A stretch of DNA of 64,000 nucleotides from Didymodactylos carnosus (Eukaryota; Rotifera; Eurotatoria; Philodinida; Philodinidae): positions 27,078 to 91,077 of the forward strand of contig CAJNOQ010000042.1 in assembly GCA_905250885.1 (NCBI GenBank), written 5' to 3'. A model generated the notes under the pieces. That model had not been told where the DNA came from. It saw only the letters and a program-made list of their open reading frames with translations, and made no database searches. How positions within the stretch are numbered: position 1 is the first letter of the stretch; each line of letters starts with the position of its first letter. Made by a program: the position numbers and the translations under genes. This document shows positions 52,001-63,140 of the stretch, one piece after another.

Positions 52001-53899
52001 TTAGTAACGTAAAGTAAATAATTCTCTTTCAAATGAGACGTCTTCCGGCTTTATCTGATGTTTGCTTATGGAGATAGATGCTTAAAAGTTTCTGAGTATG
52101 CTGGAGCTTATGAGAAACATCTTAGATTAATAAAAATGAAATATCCCTGTAAGAAAAGTTCTTGGTTAAATTGAAAGTGGAGCCTTTTGGGATTCCGTAG
52201 AGTGATAAACTCATTTTTCCAACTCAATCCACCCAGATTCTGCATATTTTTTTCATAAAGAAATATTAATAGAATGCACATAGTGAGAAGGTGTAGGTTT
52301 TAACTTTTGTAACAATGAGCATGAAAGTACCCTGAAAACGAAAGTTCTAAATGTCATTGTTGAAACGAACGGGGTATGCAGGGAAATATTCTCTGATAAC
52401 TGAAAATATTGTTTTTCGACATTGAAAGTTTAGAAAATTGTTGTTCGCTGGACTACTGATGTTGATGGAAAATATAAAAAATTAATTTCATATTATTTTT
52501 GTAAGAAAAAGATTCTAAAGCATTTCTGTGATATCTTTAACTCTAGAAAAATAGATATATTCTAATTCAATATGAAACAACTTGATTTTATTGTATTTAG
52601 TCCGTCGTCGATTACAATTGAAAAAGTTGGTTCATGTTGTACATTAATCGCAGAAAAACTTTTATCTGATAAACAATTTCAATTTACTGAGGAAATAGCA
52701 AATTTATTACGTGGTAAGTTAATTTCAATTTTTCATCTCTTTATTGAATTTATTGTTTCATACGTGTACATTTGAAAAAAGAAGAAAAAAAAAGAGATAA
52801 GAAAGAGTGAAAGATAAATCTTATAGTATATATATTTTTTCCCGTTATTTCAATTCTATTGTGAAGAAGCAACGAGGTCCGTCAACGTATTTTTTATTTC
52901 ATTTTTTAACTAAATTTGAATAAGATATTAATATTTTTCATGATTAAGATTATAAAGAAATAAGTATGTCAAAATTATTAACTATTTTATTTATAGGTCC
53001 AATATTATTTGATACTATCAATTTTTCGACAGCAGCTGGTAAAACAACTGAAAAAGATTGTAATATATTTTCCAAATTAAAATCGATAATGGCAACATCA
53101 ACAGATGATAAACAATTATTTAATGACTTAAATGAACAAGCAGCAGATATATCAGGTTTGTCATACTAGAAAACATTTTTGATCAATGAAAGCTAAAATC
53201 ATTAAATCTGATGTTGTTTACAAACATGGATATTTTAAAATAAATTTATCTGGAATTCCATCAATTCATAGTTACTTGATGCAAACAGATTGTAATACTT
53301 GATTATAAATTTATCATTTTCGTTTTACAGCAATGTCAATTGAAGATTTATTACAAAAAGATTTAAAAATGAGTATGGGTCCAAATATTCGAATTGCCGT
53401 ATCAAGTTTACCGATGAATAATACCTGTGAAGTACGTAATACGTCGAATTTTGAGTATGAGCAATTCTGATATCTTTAATATTTCAGGAGTTTATTAACA
53501 AGTTGAAAACAATGAAAGATATTGAAAGTTTTTTACAAAAAAATGACAATGCCGATGCTGTGATTATACTATCGGTGAAAACAAATGATAAAAATGAACC
53601 ATCGAGACAATTGGGATTATTTGTTAAAAAATTTGAACATTTCAATAAGGTAAGTGATGAATCGAAAAAAAAGTTTATCTTTGATTAAAGAAAGGTATCT
53701 TCACAATCTTTTCTCTTTTTTAAAGTTATATAAATATATTCAACAAGAGGAACATGGTCTCGAATTACAAGAACGTTCAATACCGATTAATCAAGCACGT
53801 TTGAAATTATTTAATCAAAAAAATGCTCAAGCATCTAGGAAACAAATATTACCAATTATCGAACAATATGTGAAAAATTTTGAAGCTTCAAACGAATAA
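49097..53899 (+). CDS. PRUNE1: Prune exopolyphosphatase homolog
   Basis: DHH-family phosphoesterase with short-chain exopolyphosphatase and cyclic-nucleotide phosphodiesterase activity in animals. Exons 49097-49132, 50542-50646, 50708-50997, 52601-52713, 52997-53155, 53331-53431, 53488-53649 and 53726-53899; 379 residues. Metal-site motifs are visible: VVLGNEACDLDS (residues 23-34), LVDHN and IIDHH. KVGSCCTLIAEKLL follows, then the C-terminal DHHA2-type domain with IRIAVSSLP and a conserved RKQILP. The long C-terminal tail of human PRUNE1 is absent, as usual in invertebrates. The start at 49097 aligns with the family; an in-frame ATG at 48947 is possible. The acceptor of exon 3 at 50706-50707 and of exon 4 at 52599-52600 were chosen by phase. 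Introns 1 (1.4 kb) and 3 (1.6 kb) are swollen by inverted-repeat elements. Confidence 0.92.
49455..50408. mobile_element. Long-inverted-repeat element in PRUNE1 intron 1
   Basis: Left termini 49455-49536 plus 49790-49870 match, inverted and in one run, 50242-50408 (shared words TTCGTCCAGTATAAAAC, TTAACACAATAAGATATTT, TTAGTTACAAGTAATTAATG, GAGTGCTGTGTAGTAAAC). The left arm is broken by a separate palindromic insertion (49541-49793). The arms are about 165 bp and the interior has no ORF. A non-autonomous DNA transposon is the best reading. Confidence 0.8.
49541..49793. mobile_element. Fold-back element nested in the left arm
   Basis: Almost the whole 253 bp is one palindrome centred near 49665. 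The arms share TTTTGGAAATAATTAGAAAT, GTGAAAGTCTCA, AAATTAGTGCACATGAATTT and AAAATCAATTCAAATTAATT. It interrupts the larger element's left arm but has no counterpart in the right arm, so it inserted later. Confidence 0.8.
51407..52340. mobile_element. Inverted-repeat element in PRUNE1 intron 3
   Basis: 51407-51575 and about 52160-52340 are diverged inverted copies (shared cores AATCTGGGTGG, ACCTTCT.ACTATG.GCATT and GCTCCACTTT..TTTAACCAA). The interior of about 600 bp includes frames such as 51495-51719 with no recognised family. No transposase signature. Confidence 0.65.
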
Positions 53900-54646
53900 A
53901 CGAGTTGAAAAACATTTTATAGGTTTTTTTTCACCTACATGTTATTTTTAGTCCTAATAGCCTCAGTTTTTTACACTTGACTTAATTAAAAAAGACAATG
54001 TTAACTTCAATAATTACTGATTTTCCCAAGTGGGGTATGATTTTACTACACATCGTCTCTATTGTTACACACACTAAAGAGAGACAATGGGATCTACTAT
54101 CGTCGCCAAAAAGCAGTGCTGGTGACTGTTTTCCGAATAACTCTTAAATGCAAAACACTATAGACTTGCGGTTTTCACCATTCGATAGCCGAGATCTGAT
54201 AGCATTTTACACTATACCATGGAGTTCAATAGTATTTTTGAAAAATTAACGTAAAATACTTTGGTTTTTGGAAAGGTTTTCTAGAAATCTTCCGGAGTAA
54301 AAGAAGATTGTACTAATTTTAAGTACAGAATCATATTGAGCAGATATATAGAGTATATTATGATATTCTGACGTAGTTCGGATAGCTTTTGGGTGAGTTA
54401 TGAATTTTCTAATTCCACTAGTGTTTTGTGTATAAGAGTTATTTCGAAACAGTCAGCAGCACTACTTTTTGCCGACGATAGTAAACAAATATCAATCGTA
54501 CTATCCATATACTTGAGAACCGCAAGAATGGTTTATCTTAGTGGAACATCCATCTCTTACCTTATTATTAATAAAAAAATAAAGTATACAGAAAAACATT
54601 TGAACACAATGAAATAATATAAAAAAAGTACAGAAAATCACAAAAA
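53900..54646. other. Intergenic gap between convergent PRUNE1 and BTB gene
   Basis: 747 bp holding both 3' flanks and, at 54240-54410, a copy of the dispersed repeat. No exon is supported; the frame at 54393-54617 overlaps the repeat and is not called. Confidence 0.5.
54240..54410. repeat. Dispersed repeat family, copy 2
   Basis: Collinear with 62960-63130: both have TTTGG-TT..GAAAGGTTT, a GTAGAAA/CTAGAAA word, ATTTTAAGTACAGAATCA, GAGC(A/G)GATA and GAGTTATGAATTTT or its variant in order. Diverged but clearly related. Confidence 0.7.
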
Positions 54647-57184
54647 TCATGGTTCTTGATCTATCTGTAATGTCATATTTAATAGTGGACCATTTTCATC
54701 GACTAGTATTGGTTCATTTGATGAACTCTCACAACTAATGTCATTTCGTCGAGCAAGTGTAGTTGTTATAAATGTACGATAACTCTCTGGTAACCGTATT
54801 AAACGTTTGACTTCATTTCCATCGAATTCTTCGAGAAAAAATAGTCGAGCACGTAATAGATCATTCAATAATTGTTCATCAGTCGGTGATGTTATCTTTA
54901 GTAAAGGTAGAATGAGAGTACTAGATATAAAGTGTAAAAGAGATAATATGTGTTCAATAATTTGTTCAAAATAACGTGTTTTATCGATTGAGTATAAAAT
55001 TTTTAAACGTTTGAGCCATAGTTCTATTTCTTCACTAGAAAATTTTATCCTTGAAGATGTTGAATCAAAATATTTTGGAATTTCATATTGATCAATTGTC
55101 ACTAAATATTTTGACGGTGTATTGGACGATGAGGGTTTGAGGTATTTACTTGAGGGAAATTTTACAGAGGCAGGAGTTTGTCGTGAAGATGATGTTGGAC
55201 GCAAACGATGATTGCTAGAAGATGTAGGGTCTGTGTTCAATACCAAATCACTTGAATGAAAATCTTTTGATGATAAGGAGGGCTAAAAAGAATATTAAAA
55301 AAAATGTATTACGAGATAGCCCCAAACTAGATTATGTTAATTTTCGTATTTATTTATGTTTACAGGATATCTTTTTCATACAGTACAGAGGGTGAAGCGA
55401 TTTTTTTTTCCTTTAAGTGAGAGGTGAACAGTTTCGCTTTTACCTGTACCATTATTCAAATAATTGACTTTTATACGTTGATAAAGATGAATTCATTGTA
55501 AATTCATTATCAAACTTAAGACGAATATAAAATTCATATATAAACTAGTCCCTAGAATAAAAGTTTTTCTAAAAACCGAAATGTTAGCATATCATATCTT
55601 CTTTTCAAAGGTAAATTAACACTATAACACTATAAATCAAATTTAATTTCATCTATCAGCAATCATTATTAATTCACTATCGTTTTAAAACTTTTCTTTT
55701 TTAAAATTATGCATTCATTTCGAAGTAAATATTTTATTTTCTTGAAATAAATCGAGTGTTAATATCTCTAGTCCTGACAATATGAAATTGATTATTTATC
55801 AGCTAGTTAGCTTCCCACGATGATATTTCTATCTCAGATAAACTTGATCTTAAGGGTACACCTCCTTATTTTAGAAAAATTTTCATTCTTCAGTTAAATA
55901 TGGTGCATGATATACTGACGTATCCTCTACGAAATAAAACTACTCCTAACTCTACACAACCGTCCACTGAGGAGATACGAATTTTTAAAAAATTTTTCAA
56001 CTTTTGAAAATTTGTTTTCATATAGTTAGTCTTGTAGGATAAAGAGTTCTGCACAAAACGAGATACCCTCCAGTCGTAAACCATGTTTTCTGATAGAGTT
56101 ATGTTCATTTTAATGAATTTTTAGTTTCGAAAAACTATTTCGACGCTGAGTTATAGGGTTTTGAAACTCAAAAATCGAGGTTTCTGAAAAGTTTTTGAAT
56201 ACTTTTACTATAACTTTCGTACGAAACAATATTTTTCAAGCAAAAAAGAAAATTCTACTTAGTTTTCATCTTAAGTGTCTGTGACAAAAGTTTGAACCCA
56301 ATTAAATGAAATTTTAGGCGGGTCGTAATGTGACACAATGAAAAACCAAGCTGGAAATGTCGCGAATGGTAATAACTGAAAACTGGAAACAAAAACGAAA
56401 AAATACTTCCTTCAGTTTCCAATCACTTCTGGTGAAAAAAAAGGGATAAATGGATACTTTTAGAAGTTGACAGTCACATCAACAGTTAAATTATATATCA
56501 CGTAATTTAGTTAATCATTGCCTATTTCTACAGGTCATCGAGTCAAATAACAAGTGTAAATCAAAGAAATCCTGTTATATAGCATATTGTAATGAATTAA
56601 TTTTATCGAACATACTTACGGAAATTCAGTAAGACATGATTATTATTTTAATCCGATCAAAGCCAGTTTTTTACTACTGTGACAATGAAATATGACGTCT
56701 TTTCCACCCATTTATTTAAAATAGATAAAAATTGAATTAATTTGCTTACTTGTTCAACTTTTTGTTTTGTTGGCATAATAACGTATTTATATTGTTCTAG
56801 TTCTCTTGCTAAAAATTCTCTACATGGTTGTTTTACATGATCAATCATATATTCGTCAGACAACTGTAGAAAATCTTCAATATTTGTTGGATTAATTGAA
56901 TTATGGAATTGTGGATAAATATATATTAGTAGTTCCAAGATACTCTTGGATTTTTTCCCATTTAAAACTATTTCTTGTTCATTATGTTCTTTAAAATGAC
57001 CGTCAAACATTCTCGTAAACACTGGAGATACCAATGATAAAATTAAACGATGACAATGAAATTTGACATGATCAGCTACGAGTATAACGTCTGATTTAGC
57101 ATTTGACTTCGTAAAATAATCATAAGGTGAAATTGATTCACTTGTCGCAGAATATAGAAGATGCAATTGTGGTGGTGTACTCAT
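54647..57184 (-). CDS. BTB/POZ domain protein with unassigned C-terminal region
   Basis: Two exons, 57184-56750 and 55282-54647, both phase 0, give 356 residues. Residues about 30-135 form a BTB domain: SDVILVADHVKFHCHRLIL, SPVFTRMFDGHFKE, EIVLNG and FLQLSDEYMIDHVKQPCREF. BTB domains dimerise and often recruit substrates to cullin-3 ligases. The second exon begins with a Ser/Pro/Thr-rich linker and continues with a helical-looking region, FSSEEIELWLKRLKIL and RYFEQIIEHILSLL; no Kelch, BACK or MATH repeat is seen. The intron is 1.47 kb and may hide a further exon, so the linkage of the two exons is inferred from phase and good splice sites (CAA|GTAAGC, TTTTTAG|CCC). The first in-frame ATG is used. 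Confidence 0.7.
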
Positions 57185-57837
57185 AATTAACAAAAATATT
57201 ATTCAAAAGTGTTGTTATTGTTCTATTCAAGAAAAATCAACTATTCACAATTATTGATATATAACTGTATATTGTACATTCTGCTTCTGAAGAACAAACA
57301 AAAGAAAATGACGAAACACACATGAATGAAGAAAGAACAGAGTTTTTCTTTTCTTTTTTTCATTTATAGTGAGAGAGTGAATGCTCGTCTGTATACGGAA
57401 TTTTTATGTTATTGGTAGTAAACAAACTATTTGTCACAATTTTAACTATATATTTTTGAAAAGAACCAAAGAACATACAATAAGATTCTGTTCAATCAGT
57501 TTTTTTACGCACATGCGCATCTAAAAAAAGATTTATTCAGTTGTCATGAAAAACAAAGAAGAAAAACGTTTGAATGAAATGATGCCAGAAGCATTATAGA
57601 GGATTTGTGTAATTCGCGAATCATGAAAAAATTGAAATACAGACACCTGATAGAAAGTTTATCTATCCTTTTTGTGCAAGTGATTGTAGATGCAAAAGTG
57701 TATTATTTTGAAATCAAATAAAGTGAACGCATTTGCATTCTGTTAGTCTTCTGTATTTGGTTCGTTTCTTTCAAACTGCGTTGCAAAATCATTGTAAAAT
57801 CAGCACAGTTCATATCGTTGCTCTTTTTGCAATTACG

Positions 57838-57887
57838 CAATATCTTTTTAGAACTCCAACACAATATTCTTTTTAGAACTCCAATAA
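57838..57887. repeat. Two-copy tandem duplication, ~25 bp
   Basis: CAATAT(T)CTTTTTAGAACTCCAA occurs twice in direct orientation, back to back, differing by one inserted T. Confidence 0.8.
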
Positions 57888-57994
57888 ACGGTTTCCTAAC
57901 TATAATCGATCTACCTACAGTCATTATCATTATCAAGAAGTTTTAGAAACTCCACACTTGACTACATCGATAACATAACCTCTTAGTTTTAGTC

Positions 57995-58391
57995 TAGAGC
58001 TGGAACTCTCAAAAAAACTCGATCTGCAAAAATCTTTGTAGAATCTTCACCGATTCTACAATCTACAGTTTTTCTGCAATGCAGATGTGCCAAGATTTGG
58101 CCAAAGATCAGATGCAGATCTGCAAAAAAATCTTTACAGTTTCTTTGCAGAAAAACCGCAGATTTTTCAGTGTGCTGTGGGATACATTTATTTCATATAT
58201 TTCAAATGTTTTGACACAAATATACAATTTACAGGAAATAAAAAAAACTGCAAAGAAATTGTAAAGATTTTTTGAAGATCTACATCAGTTCTTTGGTCAA
58301 ATCTTGGCACATCTGCTTCGAAAAATCTACAAAGTTATTGCAAAGATTTTTGCAGATTTATGTTGCAGAAAAGTCACCTGGGAGCTCTTTC
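57995..58391. repeat. Inverted-repeat element rich in AAATCTGCAGA words
   Basis: Arms at 57995-58120 and 58277-58391 pair (GCAGATGTGCCAAGATTTG and its complement; ATCTGCAAAAATCTTTG and its complement; AGAGCT at both ends). Multiple copies of CTGCAAAAATCTTT-type words occur inside. Non-coding; MITE-like. Confidence 0.65.
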
Positions 58392-59305
58392 AATGGAATG
58401 TTATGATAGGAAAGCCGTATGGTATACATCATCATAGAGCGACATAAGGAACGAGAAAATTACGTTTTACCTAGACTTACGATATAACGACATTTTGTTT
58501 TAGAAATGAACCATTTGAACTTTTGGAGTGGTTATTACCATTCTCAAAAGTGGCAGCAATGGAATTACCACTTTCTCTCGTTTTTTCAAAAACTAACGTA
58601 GCGGAATTAAAGCAGAGAAAAGTGTTTAAAATGACTTTTTGGTAGGACAATGTGACTAAAGCTGAGAGTATACAAAAAGTGGCACGATAGAGGGAGCGAT
58701 AAGGCGCAATGTAGAGTAAGAGAAGAACTTGGAAGAAAGTTTATTTTATGCCCAAGAAAACATCTCGTAACCAAGGAAAGCACAAAAAAACCAAAGGCTT
58801 GTAAATAAAGTGCCACCACGCGGAAAAGAGAACAACCGCGAAAAGAGAGTACACATCCCGACATTTCTCTTCCCTTTTTTGGACATTCATTCGATCGAAT
58901 TCGGCTGTAATCAGTCATTCATTGCGAGGCCAGTGGTACACCGGCTTACTGAATCAAGTATTAGTTTTTTTAGCTCTACCGGTATTAGGAAAGATTGTAG
59001 CAACCTAACTAGACCTGTAGAACATCTCTCAACCGTTAGGGATGTCTTTAGAGTTGCTAGAAAAGCCAATCTGGTGCCAAGAAGCTGATTAGACCGAGGT
59101 AAGGTACGATGAGTTATGGAAAATTTTTTATTTTAAAGTCTTCAGCATGACAGTGCATTTTTCAGATTACCATTTACTTTTTGATCAGGACGCTCTGAGA
59201 GAGCAGGACACAAAATTGAACTTAGACAAATCTAGCAGTAATTGAAGACGCGGATTTACTGTGTTTTATTGCTGTAGCCTACGCACTTGAAACGATGTTG
59301 GCTGT

Positions 59306-59566
59306 TTGCCTCTGCACACAACGGTGAAGATAATGTCTCTTCGAAACCAACAAAATTATGCAGATGATAGTCAACTCACTCTGACGTTTCTGACCAAAGA
59401 TATACTACAGCAGGTTATTTTTTCACTGCCAATGTTTGGTCTGACTTGCCACTCATTTCAAATGAGTTATCATGTTGGAGGTAATACAACGACTCCGAAA
59501 TTTAAGCTTGCTCCTTGGTGCAGTTGTAACCTCGACTGGAAATCTCTGCCTTGGACTGTGCCCTGA
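59306..59566 (+). pseudogene. Possible LINE reverse-transcriptase relic (YADD box)
   Basis: The frame contains QQNYADDSQLTLTF, resembling the catalytic YADD motif of non-LTR reverse transcriptases (usually FYADDTQLY). Sequence before and after does not align convincingly, so at most a decayed fragment is present. Confidence 0.4.
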
Positions 59567-60765
59567 CTAAATTTACTCCACATTCAAATCCCAAATCAAG
59601 CTGACTCACAGTTTACAGTTCGAATCATAAGAGCCATTTTACGGGAAATCGTGCATGGCCATATCAATCAACCATACACCTCCTGTTCTATACAATCTAT
59701 TAATATAAGTGAAAAACAGAATTTTAGACATAATCAAGGATGGTTCTCATTCAGGGAAAATAACTTGGTTTTGCCATATGGAGCGATCTGAATGAAGATC
59801 GGTCAAGGACATTTTTTTCCACTTGAGCTTTGGTATTCTGAGTTGGCAGAGTCGAGTACAATAGAATAGATCTGCTATGATCATTGTATTTCATGTAGAA
59901 AGTACTGATTACTTAACCAGGTACAGTGGGCAGTCAGGCGGACATTTGGAGGAAAAACGAAAGTGAGCTCTTTTGAGATTCAGACACCGCCTCTATACAT
60001 TAGCTAATAGCCAATTTAATGCTGAAAAAAATTTGATCCAAACGCTTTTAAGGGAGCTGACAAAGTAAGTCTCAAAATTTTGGGCACTTTTGCTACAGTT
60101 TCAAGAAAATCGCTTTCTTCTATCAGAATACGATAAAGTTAAAAATTGAAGCAGATATATTCTGAAAGCTGAGCATTTGAGCTGTTGATTCATAAAAATG
60201 TTTTGAGATCAGCTCTTTTCTGTGGAAGAAAAGAAGGTTTTTCGTTATGGTGATCTGATATACAAAAGATGTGCTCGCCAAAGTGAATGCGCAAACTCAA
60301 TGAAACTTTAGTCGCATTGTTCACCTATAGATGGTGCACCTACAGAAGATGCGGAAATGCTTCTACCTGAAGATATTGGTTTTCCAAAAAAAAAACCTGG
60401 TTTGTCTGAGCTTTTTCCAAGCTTTTCTTGCTTCTTCGCATGCTTTCTCAAAAATAATGATAGATTCGGGATCACCTTGAAAAACTGCATCTAGTCATTT
60501 GTCTTTTGATTACTTTCAGCTAAAGTTTTGCTCATTTTTTATAAAAGCATTGGATTACTAAGGTTTTCTCTAAACTTTGAGCTAACGTTTTTTACAATAG
60601 TCTTAAGCGAGAAAATTATGAAAATCAGTTTCTTTAGGTTTTCGGCCTTGACGAATCTAACGGAGTAATTAAAAAATTTGCTGAATGGTTTTCCAGAGAT
60701 CGAATCTCTAAAAAATCCTAGAAAACAAAGAAGGCGGAATTGTGACTTTTTGTGTTGAAAACCAG

Positions 60766-61278
60766 TTATTTATTGACAGAATGACTTTCTAAATCAGTTA
60801 CATACAGGAAAAGTGAAAAAATCTTGATTTTCAAAAAAACTTTTTTCGGGTAAAAATCGTTTTCATAAAAAAAAACTGATAATCGTTTGTGCCGTCTATC
60901 CAGAAACTGTATCTCTTTAGTCAGACTTTTTAGCTTTTCCTGAAGATTTCCCAGTGTCATTTCATCCTTCGGCAGTCCGTCTTCCAATCTCCATCGAGTA
61001 TTTGACAAATCATATATCATCTTGTCCAAATGTTCTTTGAATCGCTGATATTCATTTCTAACGGGTTCGATGTCTTCAATTTTAAAAAGAATTTCAATAT
61101 TCTCGTTAACATAGTCACTGAGATAATTGGATTTTGTCGAGAGATTTTCACCTTCATTTGCCTTCACAAGTGGAAAAGTGAAAAAATCTTGAATTTCAAG
61201 AAAAAAAATTTTCAGGTAAAAGTCGGTGAGTAGATAGAAAAAGACAGAAAAATCGGTGGTAAGAGAGAGTGCACGAGA
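60766..61278 (-). CDS. Unassigned coiled-coil-like ORF with internal repeat
   Basis: The frame is open on the minus strand from 61278 to a stop at 60766 without an obvious ATG start, so it may be an exon or a relic. The middle is hydrophilic and helical in composition (RNEYQRFKEHLDKMIYDL, LQEKLKSLTKEIQFLDRRHK). The peptide SVFFY..DFY followed by a hydrophobic/basic stretch occurs at both ends, because DNA at 60806-60858 and 61170-61225 is directly repeated about 365 bp apart. This suggests one unit of a tandemly repeated coding module. No family is recognised. Confidence 0.4.
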   Translation of the reverse strand, partial: SRALSLTTDFSVFFYLLTDFYLKIFFLEIQDFFTFPLVKANEGENLSTKSNYLSDYVNENIEILFKIEDIEPVRNEYQRFKEHLDKMIYDLSNTRWRLEDGLPKDEMTLGNLQEKLKSLTKEIQFLDRRHKRLSVFFYENDFYPKKVFLKIKIFSLFLYVTDLESHSVNK

Positions 61279-61734
61279 TTATCGAGAAAGCTCAAAAGGA
61301 GTCATTAGAAATTAGACAACCTGGCCGATTGCTTCCCGAGAAAATCTATTTTGTGTTCAATTCGAATAAAAGACATATTTCCTATCTCCGTTCTCTTCGC
61401 TAATTCCAAATATCACCACACTTTTTACTTTTGATCAACTTTTTTTGCAGGAAAAACGCAAAAAACTAAAATTGATACGTTGATTGGCCATGCTTTGTTT
61501 CCAAAATTTGGCCATCACCACCCCCATTCAAACTTCTAGAGCATACCCTACCTTGTAGAAAATTGATTTTCTACAGCATTTGCTAGACATGTTGTACATT
61601 AAAAAATGTTTTTTAACATTTGTCTTTGTCGATGTACATTTTTCTTTAACAGTAGTTCCAATTCGATTTGGCCGTTTTTTTTGTCCGTTTGTGAATGTTA
61701 ACGAGCCGTTTTCTTTAGTCGGATGATATTATTA

Positions 61735-62386
61735 TGAAAATATAATGATATTATCCTTTGCGTACGATTTTCGAGACAAAGGCAGAACGTAGTTGACATC
61801 AGGACAAACGTATTGTGATTTGTTAATTAAACGTTATTCGACTCAGTTTTGGGCGGGTTTCGAAAGTATGCTATGTGACTTCACTACTCTCTAAAACATT
61901 TTCGCATTGTACAGAATCATAAAAGGGTATTTCCATGCTGGGATACCCTTTCTGGAATCTCTGAGTAACAAATGTAAATACCCTCTTTTTGTGGTTCTGT
62001 GAAATGGGAAATACTCTCAAAGAAATCTTACACAACAAAAAAGGATACACTGAAATACCAAAATGGCATTGTAAAATACGGTTAAGGGTATATCTAATTT
62101 TTCAGAATCAAAAAAGATATTTACATTTGTCTCAGAGATTCCAAAAAGGGTATCCCAGCATGGAAATACCCTTTTATGATTCTGTACAATGCGAAAAGTT
62201 TTTGGAGAGTATTCGAGTGATATAGCATACTTTCAGAACCCGCCCAAAGCTGACTCGAATAACGTTTAATTAACGAATGGCAATACGTCTGTCCTGATGT
62301 CGACTACGTTCTGCCTTTGTTGGCTTTGTCTCGAAAATCATACGCAAATACAAATGCTTATCAAAGGATAATATCATCATATTTTC
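61735..62386. mobile_element. 652-bp fold-back element with ATACCC/GGGTAT boxes
   Basis: Arms of roughly 280 bp (61735-62015 and 62085-62386) are inverted copies with a ~70-bp centre. Shared words include GATATTATCCTTT, AATAACGTTTAATTAAC or its complement, TTCCATGCTGGGATACCC and GGAATCTCTGAG. AGGGTAT and its complement recur at least six times. The right arm has a ~17-bp insertion near its outer end. No ORF of note. Non-autonomous DNA element. Confidence 0.85.
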
Positions 62387-62416
62387 AAGTAAATGACGGA
62401 GAAAAAGGTAGTTCTC

Positions 62417-62477
62417 ATCCTATCTGACTTAGTTTTGGATGGGCTTTCAAAATATGCTATATGACTCGACTACTATC
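62417..62477. repeat. Third, direct partial copy of the fold-back arm
   Basis: This stretch aligns with the left arm segment 61838-61897 (CGACT(C)AGTTTTGG.(C)GGG(T), AAA.TATGCTAT.TGACT, ACTACT) at roughly 80 percent by eye and lies just outside the fold-back element. Confidence 0.65.
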
Positions 62478-62799
62478 GGCTTCAAAATACAACGCAGTCG
62501 GTTAGTTTTTGAATAACTTTTGGCAGGAACGTGGGAGAGACCTGCGATTTTCGGTATTAGATAGTCAACACTTGTAAGCACCTTTTCACAAGTACAAGTA
62601 CTGTTTGAAAAAATTTCAAAGACTGGGTATTCAGAGGATCTTTGGAAAACCAGGCCGTAGCTCCCAAAAGTGATATAGAAATATGCTGATCGTTTTCGAT
62701 GAGTTTATAGTCCGAACTGTCCTGTATAAAACTGGATCCAAGCGACATCTTGAAAATCCATGGTTCGGGAGCTATGGACGCTTTCCCTGAAGCCTTTGC

Positions 62800-63140
62800 A
62801 CCCCTCAGCGGTTAGGTTTGAGACTGTCAGAACTGAATGAAAACATAGGTTATCGACTATGCTGAATCTCGTGGCAATGTCAGTTTTCAGAAAAAACTGC
62901 AAAAACCGAGTAAAAGCCTATACTAGGTGAAATAACCCTAAAGCTCAAAAGATGTTGAAAAAAACCAACAGAAAAATAGTTTGGTTTCCAGAAAGGTTTC
63001 GTAGAAACCTAACTAAGAGAATAATTTTTATTGATTTTAAGTACAGAATCAGGATGAGCGGATAAAATATAGTATAACTTGACATTCGAAAGTAGGTTGG
63101 ATGGATTCTGACTGAGGTATGAATTTTTTATTTGTTGATG
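62800..63140. repeat. Dispersed repeat family, copy 3 (longest)
   Basis: The left part (62812-62880) matches copy 1 in EIF3J intron 2 and the right part (62960-63130) matches copy 2 at 54240-54410, so this copy links the two. Non-coding as read. Confidence 0.65.

Larger units (their letters stand above)
57185..60765. other. Gene-free repeat-bearing region
   Basis: No gene is supported. Open frames such as 57703-57936 (minus) and 58810-59088 (plus) show no family resemblance. Contains a small tandem duplication, an inverted-repeat element and an RT relic listed separately. Confidence 0.5.

Noticed and set aside
58810-59088. 92-codon open frame with non-random look
   Set aside because: No family match and no exons on either side; a transposon scrap is possible but not shown.
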